64,000 nt of DNA from Anticarsia gemmatalis (lineage: Eukaryota > Arthropoda > Insecta > Lepidoptera > Erebidae): positions 6,053,124-6,117,123 of the forward strand of contig NC_134775.1 of assembly GCF_050436995.1 (NCBI RefSeq), given 5' to 3'. Below the pieces are notes generated by a model that worked only from the letters and a program-made list of their open reading frames with translations, had not been told where the DNA came from and did not search any database. This document shows positions 32,700 through 43,157 of the stretch, in pieces. The translations under genes were made by a program, and so were the position numbers. The stretch's first letter is position 1. Each line of letters starts with the position of its first letter.

Positions 32700-33805
32700 T
32701 TCACACTTAACATACCTACGCATTTTGACTTCTATGTGCTGGATAACTCATCATACTCGATAACATTATTATCTTGAGATAGCGTGCATAACTAGACAAC
32801 TGCAAATATAAAGCTTGTGCTTTATACTTAACGAACGGTCATAACTTGATAACTGTTTTTATCAATTTAGACATGAAAGTCCATAAATGTATATGTCGAG
32901 GTATTAATACAGACATGTTCTAACTTATATTAACAACTAGCCGACCCGCGCAACTTTGTTTGCGTCACGTAAGATAGAATGGGTGAATTTTTCCCCGTTT
33001 TTGTAACATTTTTTACTGGTACGCTGCTCCTATTGGTCGTAGCGTAATGATATATAGCCTATAGCCTTCCTCGATAAATGGGCTATCTAACAGTGAAAGA
33101 ATTTTCACTGTTAGATAGCCCATTACATTTTTTCAAATCGGACCAGTAGTTCCTGAGATAAGCGCGTTCAAACAAACAAACAAACTCTTCAGCTTTATAA
33201 TATTAGTATAGATTAATTGATAATTCGAAATGTAATAGTTCATATACAGTAACTTAAAAATTATTAATTGAATATATAATTTTGTAGAATATTTTAATGC
33301 CTCAATTTGAGATACATACTTGTGAACAAGAACTATTTTAACAACTGCTTATGACTCGCTTATAAGTGCGACTTTACGATGTAAGAACTAATACATAACT
33401 CAAAATATTCTATATCATTAACTCTTGAGAGCGTGCATAACTAGACAACTCTAAATCTAAAGTTCGCACTTTATGCTTAACGAACGGTCATAACTTGATA
33501 ACTGTTTTTATCAAATTAGACACGAGAGTCTATAAATGTATATGTCCAGGTATTAACATACACATATTCGAAACAACATTAGCAATAAATTGATAAATCG
33601 AAATATAATATTATTTATGCAATGACGTAAATATTATTAATTGAATATATCCTTTTGTCAAATATTTGCTGCTTAAATTGGAGTTATTTACTTATGAACA
33701 AGACCTCTATTTTAATATTTTTTGGACATCTCGAGTTAAGTTTTTTTTAACAGTAAGGTTTAAGGTAAAAGAAGCGTATAAGCTAAAAAAAAACGACATC
33801 TCGAT
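32700..33805. repeat. Tandem duplication, period about 372 bp, inside the TIR transposon
   Basis: The block GCGTGCATAACTAGACAACT occurs at 32782 and 33431. Subtracting the 276-bp Helitron between them gives 373 bp. AATTGATAA starts at about 33215 and 33587, 372 bp apart. Units have diverged by perhaps 15 to 20 percent. The array occupies the subterminal region upstream of the gene. Confidence 0.8.
32937..33212 (-). mobile_element. Short non-autonomous Helitron with an internal inverted duplication
   Basis: The ends are canonical (TCTATACTAATATTATAAAG and GTCGGCTAG before T). Inside, TGGGCTATCTAACAGTGAAA (33080) is followed within four bases by its exact complement (33103-33122), an inverted copy not present in sister elements. 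It is inserted in one unit of the 372-bp array. Confidence 0.88.
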
Positions 33806-33833
33806 TTTTCTACTTATTCACGCCCGGTACGGA

Positions 33834-34495
33834 TATTATAGACTTCGTAAAACTGTATCGCAGCAAACAGCATTAATAGCATATCACGGATATATGTACA
33901 GCTTCTATTTTGCGTTATGGCCTGGTATTGTGGGGCAACTCGACAAACGTCAGTAGTGCATTTCTTTGTCAAAAAAAGTGTGTTAGGGCAATCGTAGGCA
34001 TACCACCATACGAATCGTGCAAACCGTTTTTTAAAAAACTTAAAATTCTCACCTTACCCTGTATGTATATTTTAGAAACAGCTATTTTTGTTAAAACACA
34101 CAAGGATCTCTTTCATACAGCAAAACAAATCTTTCCGGAAACACAAGGAATAGAGATAGATTGGTGCTTGATTGTATACCTAAGACTACGCTTTACCAGA
34201 AAAAATCACTTGCAATGTGTGTCAAAGTATTTAATGCTCTACCAAATAATATTAAAATGTTACCTGAAAAAATGTTTAAAATTCAATTAAAATTATGGCT
34301 CCTTGATAAAGTTTATTATAGACTAGATGAATTATTTAAATGTCAATAATTTTGTAATTCCTCATAAATTGTATTTTTAACATCTTAAATTTCACATGCC
34401 AATTGTAGGCAAGATAGGATGAACTTTTAAGATAGGTAATATGAGAGACCACTATGTACCCTATTTTGTGTGAAATAAATTTCATTTCATTAAAA
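33834..34495 (+). pseudogene. Element B RT C-terminus and 3' end
   Basis: YYRLRKTVSQQTALIAYHGY continues the thumb. After a shift come YGLVLWGNSTNVS, CVRAIVGIPPYESCKPFFKK and LKILTLPCMYILETAIF, the conserved CR1/jockey C-terminal region. A second shift leads to VFNALPNNIKML and the stop near 34349. The untranslated end reaches about 34495. Confidence 0.8.
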
Positions 34496-34602
34496 TAATG
34501 CCAAACCTCAGAATTTATATTAGATATTACAATTTATTAATTCTTACACACACAATTTCCTATATTTAATATTTACAACACTGTCTTGTTATGATTTAGA
34601 CA
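34496..34602. other. Short AT-rich spacer
   Basis: Nothing recognisable lies between the end of element B and the tail of element C. Confidence 0.4.
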
Positions 34603-35875
34603 TTAATAATAATAATAATAGAAACTCTTTATTGTCCACAAAAAAAATACAATAAATAAAAATAGAGAAACCTTAAATATAAATAACATACTGATGAACA
34701 ATCGGCGGCCTTATCGCACAAGGCAATCTCTTCCAGGCAACCATGGGATGGAGAGAGAAGTGTAGATGTAGAAAAGGGTAGAATTGTGTACAAGTAACAT
34801 AAACTAAATACATGAGTAACATAAATAAAGGCAGGTCATAATAACATACACTGATTATTACATAAATAGAGAATTTATAGAAATTGTATAAATAAAATAG
34901 ACATAATATATAAATAAATACATATATATATAAATATATATTTATATTCATACAGAGATAGCAAGAGGAGTTTAGACAGTCATTGGAAAAGAAAAAAAGT
35001 TAGAAGAGTGAGAGTAAAGAGATATTCAAGTCAAGGTATTTTGCAGTGATAGGTAGTGCTCCTTAACCCGATTTTTGAAAATTGGCAAGCTTTGCACTTG
35101 CCTAATGGATAGCGGCAGCGCATTCCACAACCGCACAGCTTGCACAGTAAAAGAGTGGTCTAAAAATTTACTGGAGTGCACAGGTATCTTAAGTCTCAAG
35201 TTTTCTGATGATCGTAAAAACCTTGAAACAAAACGTTGTTTGAGATAGAAGGGAGTCGAGGGATTAAACAAGATATTGTACAGAAGATAGAGAATGTGAG
35301 CATTCCGGCGTGAACGTATTGGTAACCACTTGAGCTTGTTTCGATACTCGGAGACATGGTCATATTTGCGTAATCCAAATATGAACCTGATAAAGAAATT
35401 TTGAAGGCGCTCAAGCTTATTAAGTTGGTTCTCGGTTAAATCGGGATAGCTGACATCGGCATAATCAAGAATGGGGAAGAGAAGGGGTTGTACAAGCGCA
35501 ATTTTAGTGTTGATGGGGAGAAAATTTGCGTAGCCTGCGCAAGGACCCCGCCGAAGAAAATGTTTTACGGCTGAGTTCCTGGAGTTGAGGACTCCAGGAC
35601 AAAGTCTTATCAAACCAAAGCCCCAGGTTTTTGATTTTGTCACTAAAAGGGATGGCAGTGCCATCAAAGATCACGTTGGGTACTAGTGACCAATCCACTC
35701 TCGAGATCATCCTGGGGCTACCGATGGTAATGGCTTGAGTTTTGTTAGGGTTGACGTCAAGTCCATACATCCTACTCCATTCACAAATACGAACCAGATC
35801 GCTATTTATCGTTTCCACAGCTTCCGTCAACCTGTCCGGGGGAGCACAATAATAGATTTGTAAGTCATCTGCATA

Positions 35876-36237
35876 ATGTCTTCCTAGCCGATATACGGCT
35901 ACGGCGGTCAGTTTCATTGAAACTGACCATCTGTGCAGGACTTTGTTTATGGTGTCCAAGTGTGTGCACAATACACAGGTACACTCTCTATTCCATCACT
36001 CTCATAGTTTGGTGGGACGGATAACCGACATGACCAGTGAGAGGTCAGGCGCAGGACCGACGGCTTTACGTGCTCTCCGAGGCACGGAGGTCTTCGACCT
36101 CAACTTCCTAACTCCGGGCAATCTCTAAGAAATTCTTAACAGAAAATCTCAGAAAAGACTTTTTGGCCCGACCCAGGATTCGAACCCGAGACCTCTCGCA
36201 CCGCAGTCGCATATACTAACGACCGCGCCACAGAGGC
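35876..36237 (-). mobile_element. tRNA-derived SINE (family S3) in the YADD box of element C
   Basis: The minus strand begins CTCTGTGGCGCGGTCGTTAG with B box GGTTCGAATCC, and ends CGTAGCCGTATATCGGCTAG. A 13-bp duplication AGTCATCTGCATA lies at 35863-35875 and 36238-36250. Its complement encodes YADD, so the catalytic box is present twice, once on each side. A second copy is at 61680-62046. Confidence 0.93.
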
Positions 36238-37103
36238 AGTCATCTGCATAGAGGTGGTAGGAAGAAGTTATGTTATTGGAAATTGTATTGATAAAAACAG
36301 CGAAAAGTAAAGGAGATAAAACGCCGCCCTGCGGTACGCCAGCGGATAAAGCACTCCATTCAGAGACATTGTTTTCAATGTTAATACGTTGCCGGCGCCC
36401 ATACAGGTAACTACGAAACCAGTCAACCACCGATGGAAATATGTTAAGAGAACACAATATACCCAGTAGAACATCGAAATCTACAGAATTAAAAGCATTG
36501 CTGAAATCTAGCAATACTAGGGTCGTAAGCTGGCCATCTTCCATACCTGATCTGATGTCTTCCGTAATATGAACCAGGCTCGTAGTTGTACTATGACCAG
36601 GACGGAAACCCGATCGGAAAGGATTTAGGAGTAGGTTAGAGGAAAGATAGATGCTAAGTTGCATATGGACTAGGCGTTCAAGGACTTTCGATAGGAACGG
36701 GAGAATGGATATGGGACGATATTCTGAAAAGGAAGACGGGTTACGCTTTTTTGGTATAGGGACAATTTGGGCATCCTTCCATGTGGACGGAAAGATGCCG
36801 CTAGTGATGGAAAAATTAAGGATATGACATACGATGGGGAGTATTACATCCAGGACAGGGAGGATCATATTACGGCTGACACAATCAGTACCCTGCGCAT
36901 TCGATGTGATCGACAATATGCTCCTCTTAACATCACAAGCAGTGAATTGACTAAAGACAAATGGGGAACAGTCAGGAGTCGAACAAGATGAGAGATAACT
37001 AAGTGTGTTACATTTCGTGGTATTATCTAACTTTGATGATGCAGAGAAGTGTTGGTTTTGGAGGTTAATGTTAATACTATTGGGGACAGGGTTTTGTTGT
37101 GGT

Positions 37104-37844
37104 CTCACCGCTAAAAACCGAGTTCTTATTAGAAGACCACAAAGGACGATAGCGGTGAGAGCAATAAGGGGGTACCGTACCGTGTCTTGGACGGCGGCCA
37201 CCCTGCTAGCGGGCGATCCCCCCTGGGAGCTTCAGGCGGGGGTCTTAGCGGAAGTATACCGCTGTAAGATGGAGGCGCGAGCTCGCGGCGAGAGGCCGGA
37301 TTGCGACGAGGTGCGGAGAATCAGGTCGGAGGCTCGAGCTGACCTGATTATCAGATGGGAGGAGCAGTTGCTGTCCCCCGTCGCTGGCCGAGAAACGGTG
37401 GAGGCAATCCGGCCTCACCTCATGCGGTGGGTAAATAGGTGTTGGGGGGTACTGTCGTACCGGCTGGTGCAGGTGCTTACCGGTCACGGTTGTTTCGGAA
37501 AATACCTGCACCAGATTGCGGGCCGTGAAGCAACCCCGGCCTGCCATGAGTGTGACGCGCCCGTAGACACGGCGCGCCACACCCTGGAGGAGTGTCCGGC
37601 CTGGAGCCCACAAAGGCACACTCTGTCGGCGTACGTCGAGGGGGACCTCTCGCTACCAAGTGTCATCAACTCGATGCTTGAAAGCGAGGGGTCCTGGAGG
37701 GCGGTGTCCTCCTTCTGCGAGTCAGTCATGTCGCAGAAGGAGGCCGCGGAGCGGGATCGGGAGGCGTCTTCCTCCGACCCGCGCCGCCAGCGGAGACGAG
37801 GACAGCGAAGGAGGAGATATGCGCATCTCCTCCCCCCGCCATAG
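37104..37844 (+). pseudogene. C-terminal part of an R1-like ORF2
   Basis: The open frame covers the segment after the RT: RTIAVRAIRGYRTVSW, AATLLAGDPPWELQAGVLA, then LTGHGCFGKYLH and a CCHC-type finger (CHECDAPVDTARHTLEEC), ending in a basic tail before a stop at 37844. This arrangement is typical of R1-clade ORF2 proteins. The endonuclease and RT catalytic parts are missing through 5' truncation, so it is not functional. Confidence 0.85.
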
Positions 37845-38156
37845 CCTGCCTTATTGTGTTTGATTGTGTTTGTGTTGTGATGTTGTAAAGTATTGTTATT
37901 TTGTGTTCTTGGGGGCTTGGGGGCCCCCACCTGGGTAAAATTGGGCGCCCTTACAAACTTTGGGCGCCTGGCATGGAGGTGCCGCGCCGGGGTGGTCGCA
38001 GTGAAATACGCAAGTGAACCTGCACCACCCCACTATGGCGATGACGTTGTTCCGGTGGGGTTTTAGTGGGTAGTACCTAGTCTCGGGTGAGTCCCACATA
38101 TCCCGGTTTTGCCCCAACTTAAAGCCGGGAATGCGTAAATGCATTTCCCCATCGTC

Positions 38157-38157
<1 letters not shown>
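37845..38157 (+). other. 3' untranslated region of the R1-like fragment
   Basis: About 310 bases of moderately GC-rich, non-coding sequence link the stop codon to the poly(A) run. GGCATGGAGGTGCCGCGCCG near 37972 is among the GC-rich parts. Confidence 0.7.
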
Positions 38158-38191
<34 letters not shown>

Positions 38192-39453
38192 TTTTGTTGT
38201 GGTTTGCCGACCCCCAGCGACTTGAGAAATGTCCAGACCTTGGCTGGATCTCCATTTTCAACGGATTCATGAATGTGTCGGCGTTGTGAATTCCTACACA
38301 CCTTGCTGCAGTGATTACGTATGGCTATATATTTTTCTCTATTAGCCTCTGAGGGACGACATCTGTACTTCGATTTGGCTGTAGCTTTTTTGTAAAGCAG
38401 AGATTTGATGTCGTCAGTAAGCCAAGGCGACGGAAGCTGTTTCACTTTAATTTGACGGAAGGGTGCGTGAGTGTCGTAAAGCTCGGTTAATTTTACTGTC
38501 AGTTTACGCACCTTGTCATCGACGCAATCAGATTCAAAGAGTGAGCTCCAATCAACATTTCCGGCATCCTCGCAAAGCTTAACGACATCCATGTCACGAA
38601 AATTACGATGCACAAGGGTTTTCGGTTTGGGTTTAGGTGGTCGGATTCGGTAGGATACGAAAAGTAATTCGTGGTAGGAGAAAGCATCAGCTGGACACTG
38701 ACCATGTTTGGAGACACGATTTGAAGAGGAGACAAAAATGAGGTCAAGTAAGGAGGGAGTGCAGTTGGGAAAGTGGTGAGTGGCAGTGAGAGGAAGGATA
38801 GACAGGTTGTTGGATTGAACTATAGACTGGAGTGTGGTGGAGCGGGAATCGTTTTTCAGGAGACAAGTGTTGAAATCACCCATGATTATAGCTTGACTGT
38901 ACATTGGAGTAAAGTTTTCTAAAAGAATCTCAAAAGATGAGAAATAATCGATGCGAGAAAAGGGGCAGTAAAATACACCGAGCAGTATTTTAGAGTGGAG
39001 AAGTACAATCTCAAGAAGAAGGTGTTCGCCAACATCAGTATGTGACGACGAACTAATAATAGAATAGGGGATGTTATTTTTTAAGTATATGGCAACGCCA
39101 CCCCCACCTCCCGTAGCCCGATCATTTCAAATGAGCTGATAACCAGGGAGTAAGTATGCAGAGGATGCTAAACATGGTTTAAGCCATGACTCAGAGACCA
39201 ATATGGCGTGTAGGTTTGTACAGTCAAAACTAGTCAGCATGTTTGGATAATGAGCCGGAATACTCTGGGCATTTATATGGACAACATTAAGATTTCTAAG
39301 AGCATCAGAGAAATGAGATGATATTGTTTCAGCGAGAGAAGGAACACTAGCATAACTGGAATCACTGTCAGCTGAAAAAAAATCATCACTATCGACACTG
39401 TCGTCGTGTAGCGACATAAGAACAATGTGAATGTATAATAATAATATATGTAA

Positions 39454-40465
39454 TCTATACTTATAATAAATCTGTAGAGAGGTCAAGGTCAGATTTTTTC
39501 CTGTCTGTATGTTACGCTGCCACGTAAAAACTACCGATTAGAATGCACTGAAATTTGGTATATGCATAGAATAAGTAGTGGAGCAACTTATAGGATACTT
39601 TTTATAGCATAAAATTTCATATATTTTTAGAAAATTGAAAAAAATACGTAGAAATCGTTTGAACCTGCGTTTCCCTATAGAGACCTTAGATGGCGTTGCA
39701 ATCCATTTCACAACATTCGCATAGTGAACGCGGCCCCGGCCGTATCCGATACCTGTTGTCGCACCAACCAATAAATGGCGTTATAGTCTGCGACAAAGCA
39801 TGTTTTTCCTTATTAATTTATTTTGATGGCTTAATTGTAAAAAAATACCTTTGAAACAGGCTATACATTTATAAGATTTTCAAACATAAATGTTGTATGA
39901 TATATTACACAAAAATGTGGGTTTACGTGGGTCCGGTACGGTCGGGATATCCTAGATGGCAAACAGAGTAATTTCGTTTGTTGTCGTTGTTCGCCGCAAC
40001 TAACAGATGGCGTTGCAGTTCGTAACACATAACCAAATTAATTGGAATGCATTAAGGAAATAAATTGGATAGCTATGAAACAGACTATGTGGTAAGTTTT
40101 AAAAAATAAACAACGGATGATATATAAAAAATAATTACGGGTTACGCGGTTTCGGACGTATCATCGCAAGTATACATTATTACGCGTGTGAAGAGCTCCG
40201 GCGCAGATAGGTCTGTCTGTAGCTATAATAATATTCTGAATCCAGACGGGTAAGCAATGGTCAGTCTATAATAAGGTATTATATTTTACACTGTAAACTG
40301 GTACGGATACAGACGAGAGAGGAAAAGAAGGTAACCACAGGAAATCAGGCCTGCCTGAGCCTGTGTCACATTGTGTGCCCTTCGGGTCCCTTTCGTAAAT
40401 AACCATTAGATGACAAAGAGTTGTTAGCATTTTTATGTGTGAGCGGAGCCGCACGGGTCAGCTAG
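39454..40465 (+). mobile_element. Long non-autonomous Helitron (about 1 kb)
   Basis: It starts TCTATACTTATAATAAATCT after A (39453) and ends CACGGGTCAGCTAG before T (40466), the canonical Helitron ends. It shares only its termini with the 250-bp family, and the interior is unrelated. No Rep or helicase motif is visible, so it is non-autonomous. It sits just upstream of the element C coding region. Confidence 0.88.
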
Positions 40466-40871
40466 TACTATAAATATACCTCAACAATAATAATATTAAT
40501 GTGTAAATGTTAAAGTAAAATATAAATATAATAACTGTAAAAAACTAAATAAATAAAACAAAAATAATTATGTGTAAAATAAAAAAAAATATATAACAAA
40601 ACGTTAATTGTTTCATCTGCCGGTTGTGGAAACTAAACGTAGCAAATCATACAAACGCAAGATGAGAAAAAAAAATGAATAATAAAAGATAAAATAGCTA
40701 GTTCAGGCACAAAGATATTAAATCAAATAAAACTACAAAAAAGGAAATTAAAAGGAAATAAATAAATAATTAGGAATAGTTAAAAATAATAGCATAATTA
40801 CATAAATGAAGATAAGAGGAGAAACGAAACGTTAAACGGAAGGAAGGGCAGTGACAGATGACGTTTGACAT

Positions 40872-43157
40872 TTAATGTCTTGTCATTGTCACGCACCATG
40901 AAGTGCAGATTTGTGTTAAAAATATAAGCTTAATTGAATAGCATGAGAGACAGCTGCGAGTCCAAATCTTGCAATCTTTCTTTATGCTTGGCCACACATA
41001 TTTTTGCGTCATCATCCTAACTGTGGCCTTAATTCCTGGGTGACTCAAGCCATGCATACAGTCGAATGCTTGCCTGCGGAAAGGCGGTGTCAGGTAAAGT
41101 CTAGGCGAGGAACCAGAAATGTCACAGTATAACATTTTCCTGGAACCGGAAACTTCTAGCTTTTTCAAGTTTAGTGACGATTTGCCTTGTAGGAGTTGGC
41201 GGAGCTCTTCATCATCCTCCTGCGAACTTGCTAGGATATCTAAGTCTATAGCGCTCGAGATGGCTTCGGTACGAGACAGAGCGTCGGCGACTACGTTGTC
41301 TTTATCTGAGACGTGCTGAATATTCGTACTAAATTGTGAAAGAAAGTCGAAATAGCGAAACTGTCTCGGTGAGCAATTTTCTGACGCTTTCTTGAAAGCT
41401 GATACGATTGGCTTATGGTCTGTAAAGATAATAAATATCCTACCTTCTAACATGTGCCGAAAGTATTTGACAGCTTCATATATAGCTAGGAGTTCTCTGT
41501 CGAACGGGCTATATTTCCGCTGAGCCGGACTGAGTTTCTTTGAAAATAACCCAAGGGGATTTAAACCAGATTCTTCTTTCTGTTGTAGTACAGCGCCGAT
41601 TACGTTGTCCGAGGCGTCAGTACACAGTATTAAATCTGCAGATGGATCTGGGTGCGCTAAAAGAGTAGCATCAGCTAGACTATTCTTACAGTCACTGAAT
41701 GCCTTGTCGAGCTCTGGTGTCCATTGTATGTGGGTACTAGGCTTGATATTCGAACCAGACAAAAGATTGTGTAATGGTGCTTGAACTCTCGCAGCTTTGG
41801 GTATGAAACGCCTGTAGAAGTTTATCATACCCAGAAACCTACGAAGATTTCTGATGGTCTTAGGCTGTGTGAAGTTCTTAATGGCACTTACCTTCTCGGG
41901 TAGTGGCTTCGTACCTGCTAAAGATACGGCGTAACCTAGGAACTCGACTTGTGACACACCGAACAGGCTCTTAGCTGTGTTTATGATGACACTATGATCT
42001 TGAAGCCGCTGAAAAACCAATTCCAGGTGTTCCAGGTGTTGCAGCTTTCCCTGGGACGCCACTAAAATATCGTCGATATACGTGTAGCAGAATTCCAGAT
42101 CTTTGAGAATTTCATCGATAAACCGTTGGAATGTTTGAGCCGCGTTGCGAAGTCCAAAGCTCATAAACGGGAATTCAAACATTCCAAACGGCGTTGTGAT
42201 GGCGGTCTTAGGTATATCGTCTGGATTTACTGGTATATGATTATAGGCTTTAATTAAATCGATTTTACTAAAGACAGTACAGCCAAGGAGATTGTGAGAG
42301 AAATCTCCGATGTGCCGAACTGGGTACCGATCTGGTATGGTACGGGCATTCAATGCGCGGTAATCACCGCATGGTCGCCACTCATCATTCTTCTTAGGCA
42401 CCAGATGTAGCGCTGATGACCACGGACTATCGGATCTTCTAGCTATTCCAGCTCTTACCATCTCCTCAAACTCCTTCTTAGCAACCCGGAGTTTGTCTGG
42501 GGCCAGACGGTGGGGGCGGCTAAATACAGGCGGTCCAGGCGTTGTGCGGATATAATGAACAGTGTTGTGTTTTATCCTGCGCATAGATACGTCACCGGCA
42601 GGACGAGTGATGTCTGGGAACTGTGAGAGCAAGTTGTGATAAAGCGATTCACCAAGTACAGATTTTATATGGCATATGGAAGCTGATGCGGGCTTAGCAG
42701 AAGCAGTTAGCGACGTTATGTTGTCGACCAAGCGATGGTGCCTAGCGTCTACTAATAAATTAAAATGCGATAGGAAGTCGATTCCTATTATAGGCTTAGT
42801 GACATCGGCAATGACGAACCGCCAGTTAAATGCACGCCTGAGGCCAAAATCTAGCGATAAATTAATCCAACCATATGTATTAATTGTAGAACCGTTAGCT
42901 GCATTCAATTTATAATCGGTTTTAACAAAATTTCTCTTACAAACGAATTTATACGGATAAACACACAGATCGGAACCGGTATCTATTAAATACTGCACTT
43001 TAGTCTTACGGTCTGTAATGAAAACACGGCCACCAACAACACTAATGCAGTCGCACGTCGCCGCCTTCACTGACTGCTTTGTCCGTTTCCCTGCTGGAAT
43101 GTGCAGGGCTCCCGACACTTCGTTGACGCCTTGCCGAAACGGCGATGATACCAGCAA
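40872..43157 (-). CDS. pol: Ty3/gypsy Pol, open but truncated in integrase
   Basis: The 761-codon frame has no internal stop. The order is protease (YLIDTGSDLCVYP), RT (WRPCGDYRALNARTIPDRYP, SKIDLIKAYNHIPV with the motif A Asp, FGMFEFPFMSFGL, YTYIDDILVAS) and RNase H (LILCTDASDNVIGAVL, DRELLAIYEAVKYF, IFTDHKPIVSAF). The integrase finger begins (HGLSHPGIKAT, CLSCYS), and then at about 40930 the sequence leaves the family. The integrase core and the 3' LTR are missing. It overlaps gag by about 90 bases in another frame, so a ribosomal frameshift would join them. Preservation suggests a young or selected lineage truncated by a later event. Confidence 0.92.
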   Translation of the reverse strand: MLVSSPFRQGVNEVSGALHIPAGKRTKQSVKAATCDCISVVGGRVFITDRKTKVQYLIDTGSDLCVYPYKFVCKRNFVKTDYKLNAANGSTINTYGWINLSLDFGLRRAFNWRFVIADVTKPIIGIDFLSHFNLLVDARHHRLVDNITSLTASAKPASASICHIKSVLGESLYHNLLSQFPDITRPAGDVSMRRIKHNTVHYIRTTPGPPVFSRPHRLAPDKLRVAKKEFEEMVRAGIARRSDSPWSSALHLVPKKNDEWRPCGDYRALNARTIPDRYPVRHIGDFSHNLLGCTVFSKIDLIKAYNHIPVNPDDIPKTAITTPFGMFEFPFMSFGLRNAAQTFQRFIDEILKDLEFCYTYIDDILVASQGKLQHLEHLELVFQRLQDHSVIINTAKSLFGVSQVEFLGYAVSLAGTKPLPEKVSAIKNFTQPKTIRNLRRFLGMINFYRRFIPKAARVQAPLHNLLSGSNIKPSTHIQWTPELDKAFSDCKNSLADATLLAHPDPSADLILCTDASDNVIGAVLQQKEESGLNPLGLFSKKLSPAQRKYSPFDRELLAIYEAVKYFRHMLEGRIFIIFTDHKPIVSAFKKASENCSPRQFRYFDFLSQFSTNIQHVSDKDNVVADALSRTEAISSAIDLDILASSQEDDEELRQLLQGKSSLNLKKLEVSGSRKMLYCDISGSSPRLYLTPPFRRQAFDCMHGLSHPGIKATVRMMTQKYVWPSIKKDCKIWTRSCLSCYSIKLIFLTQICTSWCVTMTRH

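Larger units (their letters stand above)
28084..33833 (-). mobile_element. 5.75-kb TIR DNA transposon with TA duplication, carrying a DUF7869-like gene
   Basis: The ends are inverted repeats of about 22 bp (TCCGTACCGGGCGTGAATAA at 28084 and its complement ending 33833). TA lies on both sides (28082-28083 and 33834-33835). Removing the insert and one TA restores the RT frame of element B. The interior has one multi-exon minus-strand gene, an RTE fragment, a purine array, a SINE, two Helitrons and a tandem repeat of about 372 bp. The TA target recalls Tc1/mariner-type enzymes, but the encoded protein is not of that family. Confidence 0.82.
24440..34495 (+). mobile_element. Non-LTR retrotransposon B (CR1/jockey group), split by two insertions
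   Basis: One AT-rich element can be followed through three pieces: 24440-26385, 27881-28083 and 33834-34495. Removing element A copy 2 restores CNNLSINLSKTNYIQF. Removing the TIR transposon and one TA restores VLYYRLRKTVSQQ, the usual RT thumb sequence. The end TGTGAAATAAATTTCATTTC (34459 on) looks like a 3' terminus. Many stops show it to be old. Confidence 0.85.
37104..38188 (+). mobile_element. 5'-truncated R1-clade-like non-LTR fragment with poly(A)
   Basis: A 15-bp duplication GGGTTTTGTTGTGGT (37089-37103 and 38189-38203) flanks it, and it ends in about 31 A residues (38158-38188). It is inserted antisense to element C. This is a textbook target-primed insertion. The long clean A-run and the intact duplication mark it as young. 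Confidence 0.92.
35026..39417 (-). pseudogene. Endonuclease-RT (ORF2) of element C
   Basis: Taking MSLHDDSVDSDDFF at 39417 as the start, the frame reads endonuclease blocks LNVVHINAQSIPAHYP and AILVSESWL, then a TGA at 39127-39129 where an Arg codon is expected (NDRATGGGGGVAIYL). It continues with IIMGDFNTCLLK and LLDLIFVSSSNR. After the R1-like insertion come IVPIPKKRNPSSFSEYRPIS, motif A (LLDFSNAFNSVDFDVL), motif B (AGVPQGGVLSPLLFAVF) and YADD, exactly where the SINE enters. Past the SINE the thumb (NPNKTQAITIGS) and the C-terminus (DYADVSYPDLTENQL) follow with one frameshift near 35560. Apart from these lesions the frame is well preserved. Confidence 0.9.
34603..40870 (-). mobile_element. 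Non-LTR retrotransposon C (CR1/jockey group), with three insertions
   Basis: On the minus strand the element runs from about 40870 through endonuclease and RT to GACAATAAAGAGTTTC and an (ATT)n tail at 34605-34620. It is interrupted by a 1-kb Helitron (39454-40465), an R1-like fragment (37104-38188) and a SINE (35876-36237). Each interruption can be closed with its own target duplication or at A/T. Bases 40466-40870 are taken as its 5' untranslated region, AT-rich and non-coding. No ORF1 is seen. Confidence 0.8.

Noticed and set aside
36149..36240. C-terminal extension of the element C protein beyond YADD
   Set aside because: These residues are translated from the SINE.
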